Notes: a model not told the origin generated them from the letters alone. A stretch of DNA of 64,000 bases from Thaumasiovibrio sp047250365 (GCF_047250365.1 NZ_JBLBVL010000003.1:248001-312000), one strand, 5' to 3'. Counted from the stretch's first letter, positions 27,320 through 35,961 are shown. Numbers and translations are program-made.

Positions 27320-28044
27320 GCGTGTGTCAGAATTTGTTCTAAAAACTGTTGGGTACGCTGATGTTGAGGGGCGGCGAAGAGTGTCTCGGGTGGGGCAATT
27401 TCAATAATTTCTCCTTGATCCATAAAGACCACCCTGTCGGCCACTTTTTTGGCAAACCCCATTTCATGGGTCACACACAACATCGTCATGCCTTCTATGG
27501 CGAGTTCATGCATAACGTCGAGCACTTCGTTTATCATTTCTGGGTCTAGAGCCGATGTAGGCTCATCAAACAACATGATATCTGGCTGCATGCAAAGTGA
27601 GCGTGCAATAGCAACCCTTTGTTGTTGGCCTCCAGATAAGTGAATAGGATATTTATTGGCTTGGTCGACAATTTTTACGCGCTCTAATAACTGAAATGCC
27701 CGCTGTTTCGCTTCTTTTTCAGACAACTTCAATACCCGCATTGGGGCCAAAATGAGGTTTTGTAGAACGGTTAGGTGAGAGAACAGGTTAAAGTGTTGGA
27801 AAACCATTCCTACTTTCCCTTTGGCGACTCGGTTAATGGGCTGACCGTGAAGAGATATTGTGCCAGTTTGATAGCGTTCTAAGCCATTAATACAGCGAAT
27901 TAACGTCGACTTGCCTGAGCCGGATGGGCCACAGATAACAATCTTCTCACCTTCTGCCACCGACAAGTTAATGTGCTTTAATGCTTGAAAAGTGTCGAAC
28001 CATTTATCGACATGGGTAAACTCGATGGCTGGTGGGTTTTTCAC
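27316..28044 (-). CDS. Polar amino acid ABC transporter ATP-binding protein
   Basis: A 242-residue ATPase of the GlnQ/HisP group. All motifs are intact: Walker A GPSGSGKST, Q loop VFQHFNLF, signature LSGGQQQR, Walker B MLFDEPTSAL and the switch histidine VTHEMGF. It is the first gene of the four-gene operon. Its intact motifs contrast with the degenerate ATPase at 22008-22682. The operon is divergent from asnA, an aspartate-ammonia ligase. Confidence 0.93.
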   Translation of the reverse strand: MKNPPAIEFTHVDKWFDTFQALKHINLSVAEGEKIVICGPSGSGKSTLIRCINGLERYQTGTISLHGQPINRVAKGKVGMVFQHFNLFSHLTVLQNLILAPMRVLKLSEKEAKQRAFQLLERVKIVDQANKYPIHLSGGQQQRVAIARSLCMQPDIMLFDEPTSALDPEMINEVLDVMHELAIEGMTMLCVTHEMGFAKKVADRVVFMDQGEIIEIAPPETLFAAPQHQRTQQFLEQILTHA

Positions 28045-28364
28045 TGCTATGTTATCTCTTTGTTTCGTAGTTGTTTCTTACTTTATCAGGCATGCCAAAT
28101 GAATGCACATGATTTCTACGGCACGATGAAATGACGAAGTACTGCGATTTGGGTAGATTGCATCGTTTAGCTTTAGGTTTAACCTGTTTTCACTTGGCAA
28201 CCGATACTCTCTGCATCGCGTCGAAATGCGTGGAAATAGGCGCATACGTTATTGTATGTAATTGGTATGCATGTATACTGTTTTGCTTGTTTAATGTATT
28301 TGAACTCAAAATGATAAGCCATGGTAACGGGAATGTTGCCGTGAGAATGTAAGGATACAATCTA
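28045..28364. other. Divergent control region between the ABC operon and asnA
   Basis: 320 bases that must contain both promoters. An AT/GTAT-rich patch at 28250-28280 with repeated GTAT units (TGTATG, GTATGC, GTATAC) overlaps the likely asnA promoter. A 73-codon frame at 28131-28352 looks like chance: no ribosome site and no recognisable domain. Confidence 0.5.
28252..28279 (+). promoter_or_regulatory. Candidate asnA promoter
   Basis: TTGTAT (28252-28257) and TATACT (28274-28279) with a 16-base spacer fit a sigma-70 promoter about 85 bases upstream of the asnA start. The spacer contains GTATGCATG, part of an imperfect palindrome that could be a regulator site (AsnC/Lrp type is one possibility). 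Confidence 0.4.
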
Positions 28365-29372
28365 ATGAAAATAACTTTTCCCACCAATTATTCATCTCCG
28401 CTCTCTTTACGTGATACTGAAGTTGCGATTAAAAAGTTGAAGGACTATTTTGAGTCTGCGCTTGCTTATGAGTTGTATTTAACGCGTGTGTCAGCGCCAC
28501 TGTTTGTTAAACCAGAAACGGGGTTAAATGACAACCTGAATGGAACTGAGCGTCCTGTCTCATTTGACTTGGCTGACGATGATAATGCTTGTGTTGAAGT
28601 GGTCCACTCTCTTGCGAAATGGAAGCGTATGGCGTTAGCGCGTTACGGCTTTGAACAGGATGAGGGTTTGTACACTGATATGAACGCTATTCGCCGTGAT
28701 GAAGAGTTAGATAATCTACACTCGATTTATGTGGATCAGTGGGATTGGGAAAAATCGATTGCAAAAAGTATGCGTACGCCTGAATACCTGAAACAGACGG
28801 TGGGCAAAATTTATAACGCGTTTCTAAAGACAGAAAAATATATCAATCAAGAGTATCCAGTACTCGATAAGTGGTTACCTGAAGAGATCACGTATATTAC
28901 AACGGAAGAGCTATTGCAGCGGTACCCCGATGCAACACCGAAAGAGCGCGAAAATGCGATTTGTAAAGAGCACAAAGCGGTATTTCTAATGCAGATTGGT
29001 GGCAAGCTTTCCAATGGTGATATTCATGATGGTCGCGCTCCTGATTATGATGATTGGTCACTAAATGGTGATATCTTGTTTTGGAATCCAGTATTAGAGT
29101 GCGCTTTTGAATTGTCTTCGATGGGCGTAAGGGTTGATGAAGCGGCGTTAACCCAGCAATTAAGCATTGCTGGTTGTGAAGATCGTGCCAATTTACCGTT
29201 CCACCGTGGTGTTTTAAGCCAAGATTTACCTTACAGTATTGGCGGCGGGATAGGTCAGTCACGTATATGTATGTTCTTTTTACATAAAGCACATATTGGT
29301 GAGGTTCAAGCATCAATTTGGCAAGATGAAATGATAGCGGCATGCGAGGAAAAGGGCATCGTACTCCTTTAA
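28365..29372 (+). CDS. asnA: Aspartate-ammonia ligase (asparagine synthetase A)
   Basis: A 335-residue class II aminoacyl-tRNA-synthetase-like enzyme that makes asparagine from aspartate, ammonia and ATP. Landmarks are RVSAPLFV, GTERPVSFDL, SLAKWKRMAL, TDMNAIRRDE, VDQWDWEK and the C-terminal GGGIGQSRICMFFL. Length is close to the E. coli protein (330). AAGGA precedes the ATG. Ammonia use makes it the ammonia-dependent form, not AsnB. It is divergent from an amino acid uptake operon and ends with a strong terminator. Confidence 0.96.
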   Translation: MKITFPTNYSSPLSLRDTEVAIKKLKDYFESALAYELYLTRVSAPLFVKPETGLNDNLNGTERPVSFDLADDDNACVEVVHSLAKWKRMALARYGFEQDEGLYTDMNAIRRDEELDNLHSIYVDQWDWEKSIAKSMRTPEYLKQTVGKIYNAFLKTEKYINQEYPVLDKWLPEEITYITTEELLQRYPDATPKERENAICKEHKAVFLMQIGGKLSNGDIHDGRAPDYDDWSLNGDILFWNPVLECAFELSSMGVRVDEAALTQQLSIAGCEDRANLPFHRGVLSQDLPYSIGGGIGQSRICMFFLHKAHIGEVQASIWQDEMIAACEEKGIVLL

Positions 29373-29405
29373 TTCAGCCTCTTTTATCTGTTTTATCAAA
29401 ATATT

Positions 29406-29430
29406 AAGCCGGCATTACGCCGGTTTTTTG
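29406..29430 (+). terminator. Rho-independent terminator after asnA
   Basis: The stem AAGCCGGC (29406-29413) pairs with GCCGGTTT (29419-29426, one G-T pair) around ATTAC and runs into TTTTTTG. Confidence 0.85.
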
Positions 29431-29572
29431 TTTTGGGAGCGTGTTAATACATTAAGTGGCATTTGCTGGGCAGCCGAGTATATTCTGCTAATCTCATCAT
29501 GTAATGGTCGTCATCCTTGAGGGTTGGCGAGATTTGGGCTGGATTCCAGGAAGTAAGGGTGGGGTGGGTTTG

Positions 29573-30022
29573 TTGAAGTTTGTTTTTATGGTCGTACTCC
29601 TTGGCTTGGTGGGTTGTAGCCATACTCCTGATTTAGATAATCGTTTTAACCGCGAGGATTATTTAGCTGTTTATGAACAGTGGCAAGGTGTTCCTTATCA
29701 ACTTGGAGGAACGAGTCAAAGAGGGATTGATTGTTCTGCATTTATGCAGCAATTCCACCGTGAATTGGCATTCCCGATAGAATTGCCTCGCACGACGAAG
29801 CAACAAGTTAAACTCGGAGAAAAAGTCAGTTACGCAAAGCGACAAGCAGGAGACTTGGTCTTTTTCAAAACAGGACGAAACGTTCGCCATGTTGGCGTAT
29901 TGCTTGATTCGGATATATTTATTCATGCATCAACCAGCCGAGGTGTCATGCAATCAACATTATCGAATCCATATTGGCAGTCGACCTTCTGGCAAGTCAG
30001 GCGACTACCGGACCCTTTGTAA
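29573..30022 (+). CDS. NlpC/P60 family lipoprotein (Spr-like cell-wall peptidase)
   Basis: A small secreted cysteine peptidase. With TTG at 29573 the protein has 149 residues and begins with a short lipoprotein signal, MKFVFMVVLLGLVGC, whose LVGC lipobox predicts lipidation. The NlpC/P60 domain follows: YQLGGTSQRGIDCSAFMQ with the catalytic cysteine, HVGVLLDSD with the histidine, and FIHASTSRGVM. These enzymes cleave peptidoglycan stem peptides. The frame opens upstream at 29504, but the extra residues do not resemble a signal peptide. The start choice (TTG at 29570 or 29573, GTG at 29564) is provisional. Confidence 0.8.
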   Translation: MKFVFMVVLLGLVGCSHTPDLDNRFNREDYLAVYEQWQGVPYQLGGTSQRGIDCSAFMQQFHRELAFPIELPRTTKQQVKLGEKVSYAKRQAGDLVFFKTGRNVRHVGVLLDSDIFIHASTSRGVMQSTLSNPYWQSTFWQVRRLPDPL

Positions 30023-30082
30023 CTATCATGAGCGCGAATGCCAACCCTAATCTACGATATAATTATGCTAGCTTCTATGCCG

Positions 30083-30415
30083 TTAGTTTGAAGTGCTTAG
30101 ACTGTTAAGTTGTTGATGAATATTAGCCAGCTCTGCATTAACAGGGGTGAGGAGGTCTGCATTTGGCAGGCGTCCATCTCTCGCCATACTTTCTATATCA
30201 TCTAGACTTTTCACGACATCTTTTTCGCACATCGTGCGCAGTGCCCCTTTTAACGTATGTATGGTGTGATGAAGTGCTTGGTGGTTTCCTTCTGCTACGT
30301 ATTGAGCAATCAAGTTTTGATCATTTCCATGTTCTTCGAGATACATCATGATGACTTGCTGCAGGATGTCATCGTCACCACCAGTGAGTTCGCTGAGTTC
30401 GTCAATGTCTATCAT
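30083..30415 (-). CDS. Histidine phosphotransfer (Hpt) domain protein
   Basis: A 110-residue single-domain protein. HTIHTLKGALRTM (H53) is the Hpt signature HxxKG in its usual helical setting. It relays phosphoryl groups between hybrid kinases and response regulators. No kinase is next to it. It is divergent from a receiver-TPR protein gene 212 bases away. The ribosome site AAGGAAA precedes the ATG on the minus strand. Confidence 0.85.
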   Translation of the reverse strand: MIDIDELSELTGGDDDILQQVIMMYLEEHGNDQNLIAQYVAEGNHQALHHTIHTLKGALRTMCEKDVVKSLDDIESMARDGRLPNADLLTPVNAELANIHQQLNSLSTSN

Positions 30416-30627
30416 TTTCCTTTCCTAATTTTGTTCATATTCATTACGTGATACTACGTCAGTTGCATATAGGTTAATGTAGCTCAAAAATGAGAATGGT
30501 GTTGATAACTTTTGGTCGATTGATGCATAGAGCCAGTAACTAAGATTAGATAAAGATATGACTTGTTTGATAATTTGCTAACTCAGGAACCACTCACTAT
30601 ATTTAAGGTGTTGCATAGCGGTGAGTA

Positions 30628-32298
30628 ATGATGATGAAAAGGAGTGTTGACAAAAAGTCCTCCATTAACTGGTCAAAGATGGTTGTTTTGATTATTGATG
30701 ATAACCGAGTTTCTTCTACGTTATTAAAAAGCGAGTTGAATCGAGTCGGTTTTGGTGCCGTTTCTATTGCATCAACATTAAATGATGCGGTGCGTTTTTG
30801 TCGTGGGCAACATTTCGATTTTCTCTTAATAGACTTTCACCTTGATAGTGGGATGAAAGGTAGTGTTGTGGTAGCTGAACTGCGTAGCAAACGCCTTATT
30901 GATAGCACGAGTGGTGTTGTGCTGATGTCAACGGATAGCAGCTCCGATATCGCAGTAAACGCCTTGTCATCGCATTTTGATGCGTTTGTGACAAAACCGG
31001 TGAATATTCGTGGTTTAGTGGTAAAAATGACGGAAATAAGGCAAGCGATAGCTGCTTTGTCACCAATCCGAGTGCATGAGGAGATAGGTGATATACGAGC
31101 TGCGGTGGTGGAATTAACGCAACTGTGCCTACGCTATCCATCGAATTATCGCTATGAATGTGAACTGCTCGATATGCTAGAGCGCCATCAGCTATGGAGC
31201 CAGCTAAGCGACTGGTTCATGATGCATGAATCTCACCACTTACATCAGCGCCGCGAGTTGTCTAAAGCCCGATATTATTGGCATATAAAGGAACCAGACG
31301 TAGCGATACGTATTTTGGTGAACCTTATTAGTTGCAAACCACGCTATATTTTCGCTTACGACACCTTGGTAAGCTTCTATGAACAGCAGCAGAATTTAAC
31401 GCAGGCGATGCTTTATAGCGAAAAAGCCATTGCGCTATTTCCAGCCAGTTGTGATCGGTTGGTTAAATTAAGCCAGTTAGCGTCTGATGCGCACGATATC
31501 GAGCGTGTGCTTTGTTCTGGAAAGGCATTAGCCAAGCATTTGCCTACCACCTCTAGCGATTGGTATCCGATCTATTGCAGCTATATGGATGCACTAATGG
31601 CACTGTTCGTTACTCTGCCTGCCAAGGTATCGAGGCGGCATGTGTTAAATCACCTCCGCATCATTGAGGATCGCGCGTGTTTCCTGCTATCTAAATCGGA
31701 TGGAGTGTTGTTAAAGTCGACAAACTTGATATCGATTGCACATGGGGTGCTACCTTATCAGCAATATCATGAGGCGCATGTCAGGCTAATGATCGGCTTA
31801 AGCCCATATTTTTCGCGTATGCATGTACTCGATGACAGGCTCTTGCGAAAAGCCCTAGCTGTTAGCATTGCGACGGGTGAGCGTTGGTTAGTTTGTAACA
31901 TTCGTCAAATATTAGATGCGCGTGATAGTGGTGCTGCGATAGCAATAGATAAGACTCAAGACCTTAATAGTGAGGACTACCATCTTGGTTGTCGTCAATT
32001 ACATCGTGCTCATCAGCTATTTGAAAGCCAGCCTATAGCGGCATTAGCGCTTTGTCGGCAGTATTTATTGCGTTATCCAGAATCGGTCGAAGCCAAACTA
32101 TTGGTTAACTCACTAGAGCTGCGACAAGCAAGCATCGGTTCTGCATTAGCAACAGATGTTATTGATAAATTACCGCTTCCGAATGCCCTTAAGCAGTGGA
32201 ATAGAGAAATGGCTTCAGATAGATCTAGCCATGCGAGGCATATTTATTTACAGGAGCTATGTCGTCAGTGCCATGCTTCTTGCCAACTTAATCGTTGA
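30628..32298 (+). CDS. Response regulator with receiver domain and TPR-like C-terminal region
   Basis: A 556-residue protein. The receiver domain at about 17-140 keeps D24-D25, D69 (LLIDFHLDSGMKG) and K123 (FVTKPVNI). From about 160 to the end it is helical, with TPR-like pairs of helices around 215-290 (ARYYWHIKEPDVAIRILVNL, YDTLVSFYEQQQNLTQAMLY) and again at about 455-500. There is no DNA-binding domain, so output is probably through protein contacts. It is divergent from the Hpt gene, a natural phosphodonor. Three ATGs occur in a row at 30628-30636 and the exact start is uncertain. Confidence 0.8.
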   Translation: MMMKRSVDKKSSINWSKMVVLIIDDNRVSSTLLKSELNRVGFGAVSIASTLNDAVRFCRGQHFDFLLIDFHLDSGMKGSVVVAELRSKRLIDSTSGVVLMSTDSSSDIAVNALSSHFDAFVTKPVNIRGLVVKMTEIRQAIAALSPIRVHEEIGDIRAAVVELTQLCLRYPSNYRYECELLDMLERHQLWSQLSDWFMMHESHHLHQRRELSKARYYWHIKEPDVAIRILVNLISCKPRYIFAYDTLVSFYEQQQNLTQAMLYSEKAIALFPASCDRLVKLSQLASDAHDIERVLCSGKALAKHLPTTSSDWYPIYCSYMDALMALFVTLPAKVSRRHVLNHLRIIEDRACFLLSKSDGVLLKSTNLISIAHGVLPYQQYHEAHVRLMIGLSPYFSRMHVLDDRLLRKALAVSIATGERWLVCNIRQILDARDSGAAIAIDKTQDLNSEDYHLGCRQLHRAHQLFESQPIAALALCRQYLLRYPESVEAKLLVNSLELRQASIGSALATDVIDKLPLPNALKQWNREMASDRSSHARHIYLQELCRQCHASCQLNR

Positions 32299-32338
32299 CC
32301 TTTTGAGTAACAATTTCACGGAAACGTTCCCCACTAAG

Positions 32339-32368
32339 ATCGGCAATTGGGCGCTTCCAATTGCCGAT
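32339..32368. terminator. Inverted repeat between the REC-TPR gene and serA
   Basis: Perfect 12-bp arms ATCGGCAATTGG (32339-32350) and CCAATTGCCGAT (32357-32368) with loop GCGCTT lie between convergent genes. There is no T tract on either side, so termination is likely but not certain. Confidence 0.5.
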
Positions 32369-32386
32369 TAAACCGGATGATAGTGC

Positions 32387-33571
32387 CTATTGTGAAGCGG
32401 TACGCAAGTAACGAACCTTAATGACAGCGTCTAAAGATTCAATACAATCAATCACTTCTGTTGATGCCGCTTCTTCAATATCCAAGATATTGTAGGCAAT
32501 ATTGTCTCTACTTTTGTTGATCATATCTGCGACATTTATCTTCCTTTCCGCGAGAATAGACAGCACATCCCCTAATACGCCGGGGATATTCTGGTTACAG
32601 AAGGTAATTCTATGTCCGGTACTGAGAGACAGTTCGGTATGTGGGAAGTTAACTGAGTTTTTAATATTGCCATTGAGCAAAAATTCACTGAGCTGCTCAG
32701 CGGCCATAACCGCACAGTTGTCTTCGGCTTCTTGTGTACTCGCACCCAAATGAGGCATGAGTAATATGTTAGGGTGGTTAAGCAGCTCTGGTAAAGGGAA
32801 ATCACTGATGTATTTCGCCAGTTTCCCTTGTTCGATCGCTCCTAGTAGTGCTTGGCTTTCCACTATTTCGCCTCGAGCAAAATTGACCAGCACAGTGCCA
32901 GGTTTAATACAACTTAGTGTTTGGGTATTGAGTAACCCGATTGTTGCTGGTGTTGCCGGAATATGAAGCGAAATGAAGTCTGATTGGCTTAATAACCCTT
33001 CCAGCGTATCCATACGTTTTACGGTACTTGGCAGACGCCAAGCGGCATCAATAGAGATTGATGGGTCAAACCCCAATACGTTCATACCCAAGTCGATACC
33101 ACAAGAGGCTACGCTAGCCCCAATGGCGCCTAGTCCAATCACACCAAGGGTTTTGCCTGTTAACTCGCAACCCTTAAAATGCTTTTTCTTCGCTTCGACG
33201 TGTTGGTTAAATATCGCGTTATCTAGATTGCTATCTAGTGTGTTGATGTACTGCATGCCTTCCGCGATACCACGGCAACCTAATAAGAGGGCAGTTATCA
33301 CTAACTCTTTTACAGCATTCGCATTAGCGCCGGGTGTATTAAAGACCACAATGCCTTGTTGTGTGCAGTACTCAACAGGCACATTGTTTGTGCCGGCTCC
33401 GGCGCGAGCGACAGCAAGCAATGAGGATGGACATGCCTGTTCTGCTAATTTATGACTGCGTAATAAGACTGCATGAGGGGCGGAAATGGTTTCTCCAATA
33501 TCAAATTTATTCGCTTTTAGTTTATTGATACCAAGTGGAGAGATGTGGTTGTAGGTTTGAATATTGTACAT
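32387..33571 (-). CDS. serA: D-3-phosphoglycerate dehydrogenase (ACT-domain type)
   Basis: A 394-residue NAD-dependent dehydrogenase that oxidises 3-phosphoglycerate to 3-phosphohydroxypyruvate, the first step of serine synthesis. It shows the substrate-domain opening ARAGAGTNNVP, the nucleotide motif VIGLGAIGASVA, the catalytic arginine in NFARGE and the catalytic histidine in MPHLGASTQEAE. A C-terminal ACT domain (QNIPGVLGDVLSILAERKI) usually binds serine for feedback inhibition. The gene follows serC on the same strand, but a terminator-like hairpin separates them. The variant SerC next door suggests this is a secondary or acquired serine pathway set. Confidence 0.88.
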   Translation of the reverse strand: MYNIQTYNHISPLGINKLKANKFDIGETISAPHAVLLRSHKLAEQACPSSLLAVARAGAGTNNVPVEYCTQQGIVVFNTPGANANAVKELVITALLLGCRGIAEGMQYINTLDSNLDNAIFNQHVEAKKKHFKGCELTGKTLGVIGLGAIGASVASCGIDLGMNVLGFDPSISIDAAWRLPSTVKRMDTLEGLLSQSDFISLHIPATPATIGLLNTQTLSCIKPGTVLVNFARGEIVESQALLGAIEQGKLAKYISDFPLPELLNHPNILLMPHLGASTQEAEDNCAVMAAEQLSEFLLNGNIKNSVNFPHTELSLSTGHRITFCNQNIPGVLGDVLSILAERKINVADMINKSRDNIAYNILDIEEAASTEVIDCIESLDAVIKVRYLRTASQ

Positions 33572-33592
33572 TGGACGTCCCTGTTACACGTA

Positions 33593-33625
33593 AGTAAAAA
33601 AACGCAAGGAGAATCGCCTTGCGTT
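33593..33625 (-). terminator. Terminator-like hairpin between serC and serA
   Basis: On the minus strand a 9-bp stem (AACGCAAGG/CCTTGCGTT, plus-strand 33601-33609 and 33617-33625) with a 7-base loop runs straight into seven T. It lies in the 65-base gap between serC and serA and could limit read-through into serA. Confidence 0.75.
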
Positions 33626-33636
33626 ATCGCTTGTTG

Positions 33637-34752
33637 CTAAAGGGCTACTTCCTGATATGCCCATTCCAGCCACGGAAGCAGTGCTTCAATGTCTGATTGT
33701 TCAACGGTGCTGCCACACCAAATTCGCAATCCAGCAGGTGCATCACGATAGGCTCCGATGTCATAGGCAACGTGTTGCCCCGCGAGTAACTTGATGAAGG
33801 CTTTGGTTTGGTCTGCATCGAGTTTTAAACAAAAACAGACACTGGTATTAGAGCGGGTGCAGGGGGTTTCCGCGAGAAAATCAATCCAAGGTGTGCGCTC
33901 GACAAAAGCGCTTAACACGCTAAGGTTAGCTTCAGATTTAGCGATGGCTGCACTCACGCCGCCGATACTTTTTACCCAGTCTAACGCATCTTGATAATCG
34001 GCAACGCATAACATAGAAGGCGTGTTAATTGTTGCACCTTGGAAGATCCCTTCGATAAGTTTGCCTTTTTTGGTTAGGCGGAATATTTTGGGCAGCGGCC
34101 AAGCGGGGGTATAGCTTTCTAGTCGTTCTACTGCACGCGGACTAAGAATAATCATACCGTGGCCACCCTCGCCGCCGAGTACTTTTTGCCAGCTGAAGGT
34201 TGTTACATCGAGTTTGTCCCAATCCATTGGCATCGCAAATACGGCAGAGGTAGCATCACAAATGGTAAGCCCTTGGCGATCGTCGCGTATCCAGTTGGCG
34301 TCAGGGACTTTAACCCCCGATGTGGTGCCATTCCAAGTGAAAACGATATCATGATCAGCATGGGTTTTATCGAGAGCAGGTAACTGTCCATAGTCAGCGC
34401 TAAAGGTATTCACTTGCTCCAGTTTTAGTTGCTGAACAATATCGGTTAGCCACTCATTACCAAAAGATTCCCAAGCGCAGACATCAACAGGGCGTGGACC
34501 TAATAGATTCCATAGCGCCATCTCCATTGCACCCGTATCGGATGCGGGCACAATACCGACGCGATAATCCGCTGGAATACCAAGTAATGCTTTTGTTTCT
34601 TCTATGGCTCTTTGTAATGCACCCTTGCCAACGGCCGCACGGTGAGATCGTCCGAGAGTACTGGTATCAATTGCACTTAATGCATAACCCGGGCGTTTAG
34701 AACACGGACCTGAAGAAAAGTTAGGGTTGTTGGGTTTTACTGTTGGTATCAT
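33637..34752 (-). CDS. serC: Phosphoserine aminotransferase, Methanosarcina/alphaproteobacterial type
   Basis: A 371-residue PLP enzyme converting phosphohydroxypyruvate and glutamate to phosphoserine. The opening PNNPNFSSGPCSKRPGY and the PLP lysine in FSWQKVLGGEGGHGM identify it. This is the variant form I know from Methanosarcina and alphaproteobacteria (TIGR01365 type), not the usual SerC of gammaproteobacteria. It begins the serC-serA pair on the minus strand. I infer lateral origin; a standard serC is expected elsewhere in the genome. Confidence 0.85.
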   Translation of the reverse strand: MIPTVKPNNPNFSSGPCSKRPGYALSAIDTSTLGRSHRAAVGKGALQRAIEETKALLGIPADYRVGIVPASDTGAMEMALWNLLGPRPVDVCAWESFGNEWLTDIVQQLKLEQVNTFSADYGQLPALDKTHADHDIVFTWNGTTSGVKVPDANWIRDDRQGLTICDATSAVFAMPMDWDKLDVTTFSWQKVLGGEGGHGMIILSPRAVERLESYTPAWPLPKIFRLTKKGKLIEGIFQGATINTPSMLCVADYQDALDWVKSIGGVSAAIAKSEANLSVLSAFVERTPWIDFLAETPCTRSNTSVCFCLKLDADQTKAFIKLLAGQHVAYDIGAYRDAPAGLRIWCGSTVEQSDIEALLPWLEWAYQEVAL

Positions 34753-35152
34753 AATTCATCCTGAAAATATATTTCCTATAATAAACTTATTTCCATTTAA
34801 GGATATAAAGCCAATATAGTTAAAAAATGAAGGTGATAATAATTAAATACAATAAAAACTCACCTGAGCATTTCTACTGAAATTACAGTTATTTCTAATC
34901 TATAATGCGAGGCATTGTGCAATAATGCAGATTAAATAGAGTATTTCAGTTGGGAAGAGGCATAACGTATATATTGCATCACGGCTGTCATTTTCAACTA
35001 GTACAAAATGTAGCATGAAATTAGTGGCGGTATCCACTTTTGTTTAACGAATAAATGAAAGGAGCATTTAAACCAGGTATTAAGGCAATAAACGGCGAGA
35101 GTGAGCTTGCAGGGTGATACCTGTGTAACCGAGGGCTACACAGGTATTGGGG
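34753..35152. other. AT-rich intergenic region upstream of serC
   Basis: 400 bases with no convincing gene. It carries the serC promoter on the minus strand. A small inverted repeat GCATT-N7-AATGC lies near 34912-34928. Confidence 0.5.
35117..35147. repeat. Hairpin downstream of the 35153-35725 gene
   Basis: Perfect 11-bp arms ATACCTGTGTA (35117-35127) and TACACAGGTAT (35137-35147), 9-base loop, just past the stop of the minus-strand gene. No T tract follows. Confidence 0.6.
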
Positions 35153-35725
35153 TTATTCTACCTTTAGGCCTATTTCACCATCATGCTGGTTCAAAACCAT
35201 TTTTTGTATATTGAAACCACACACCATTAGAATTAAACACCAGTTCAGGTAAGGTAATTTAGCGTTATTAAGGCTGCGTTCGAACTGCTCTGGTTTCCAA
35301 AGAAAGCCCTTCGCAACATTTTCTACTGTCAGGCCAGTAAAGGCGTTGTCAGATATAATACGCTTAAACTCTTTAGGCTCAGGCATGACAAAGTCGCAGT
35401 ATGGCTTAAACGCTGTGGGCTTAAATGCTCGCATGACTTTTCTGGCATCAATTGGCTGCAATGACTCAATATGTTGGATGTTTGGTCGACCAATAAGCGC
35501 GGCAAGAAAACACCAAACTGGGTACGGGATTGTCGATATGGTATCAGGGTCTCTTTTATAGCGTGCAGTCCAATCAACCAGCTTCTTCTCTTGCATTCCT
35601 GTCAGGCTAGCCAGTAGCTTCGCTTCATAGCCTTTGTCTTTCAGCAAGTTGACGATTTCAGCCACTTCAGAAACGAAGGGTTTAGACCAGCGGTGTGCCG
35701 GGCTAAATGTATTTTCTCTAATCAT
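35153..35725 (-). CDS. Unrecognised protein with two HTH-like repeats
   Basis: I do not recognise this 190-residue protein. It appears to contain a duplicated module. Residues 33-86 have AKLLASLTGMQEKKLVDW followed by IPYPVWCFLAALIGRPNIQ, and residues 133-176 have VENVAKGFLWKPEQFERSL followed by LPYLNWCLILMVCGFNIQ. Each half looks like a helix-turn-helix followed by an Asn-Ile-Gln segment, with the shared PYxxWCxxL pattern. A DNA-binding regulator is a possible reading. It is a single gene on the minus strand, upstream of nfeD on the other strand. There is no signal peptide or transmembrane segment. Confidence 0.6.
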   Translation of the reverse strand: MIRENTFSPAHRWSKPFVSEVAEIVNLLKDKGYEAKLLASLTGMQEKKLVDWTARYKRDPDTISTIPYPVWCFLAALIGRPNIQHIESLQPIDARKVMRAFKPTAFKPYCDFVMPEPKEFKRIISDNAFTGLTVENVAKGFLWKPEQFERSLNNAKLPYLNWCLILMVCGFNIQKMVLNQHDGEIGLKVE

Positions 35726-35819
35726 ATCACTCAGTATTTTTGGGCTGCACTAACGAGGTACAGAATATCTTAATTGCTACGGATGATACGAGATATTGAG
35801 GGCATGTCCAGCTTTAATC

Positions 35820-35948
35820 ATGGTTATTGTTTGTTGGGCTGTACGCCTTACTTTGTATTCATTTCGTTACGCCTTGATTGCGCTAACTCTCTTTATGGCT
35901 TGTGGCTTCAGCACTAATGACACTATGCTTGATAGTAATGTGGCGTAA
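35820..35948 (+). CDS. Possible small lipoprotein or membrane peptide
   Basis: A 42-codon frame from ATG 35820 to TAA 35946-35948, just before the nfeD ribosome site. Its middle reads YSFRYALIALTLFMACGFS, a basic residue, a hydrophobic stretch and a cysteine as in small lipoproteins such as entericidins. There is no strong ribosome site; TTG at 35853 is an alternative start giving 31 residues. It could be chance. Confidence 0.25.
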   Translation: MVIVCWAVRLTLYSFRYALIALTLFMACGFSTNDTMLDSNVA

Positions 35949-35961
35949 ATAGGGAGCCACC

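Noticed and set aside
28131..28352. 73-codon frame in the asnA control region
   Set aside because: There is no ribosome site, composition is like non-coding DNA, and it overlaps the likely asnA promoter.
34912..34928. GCATT-N7-AATGC repeat upstream of serC as a regulator site
   Set aside because: Five-base arms are too short to support a claim in AT-rich DNA.
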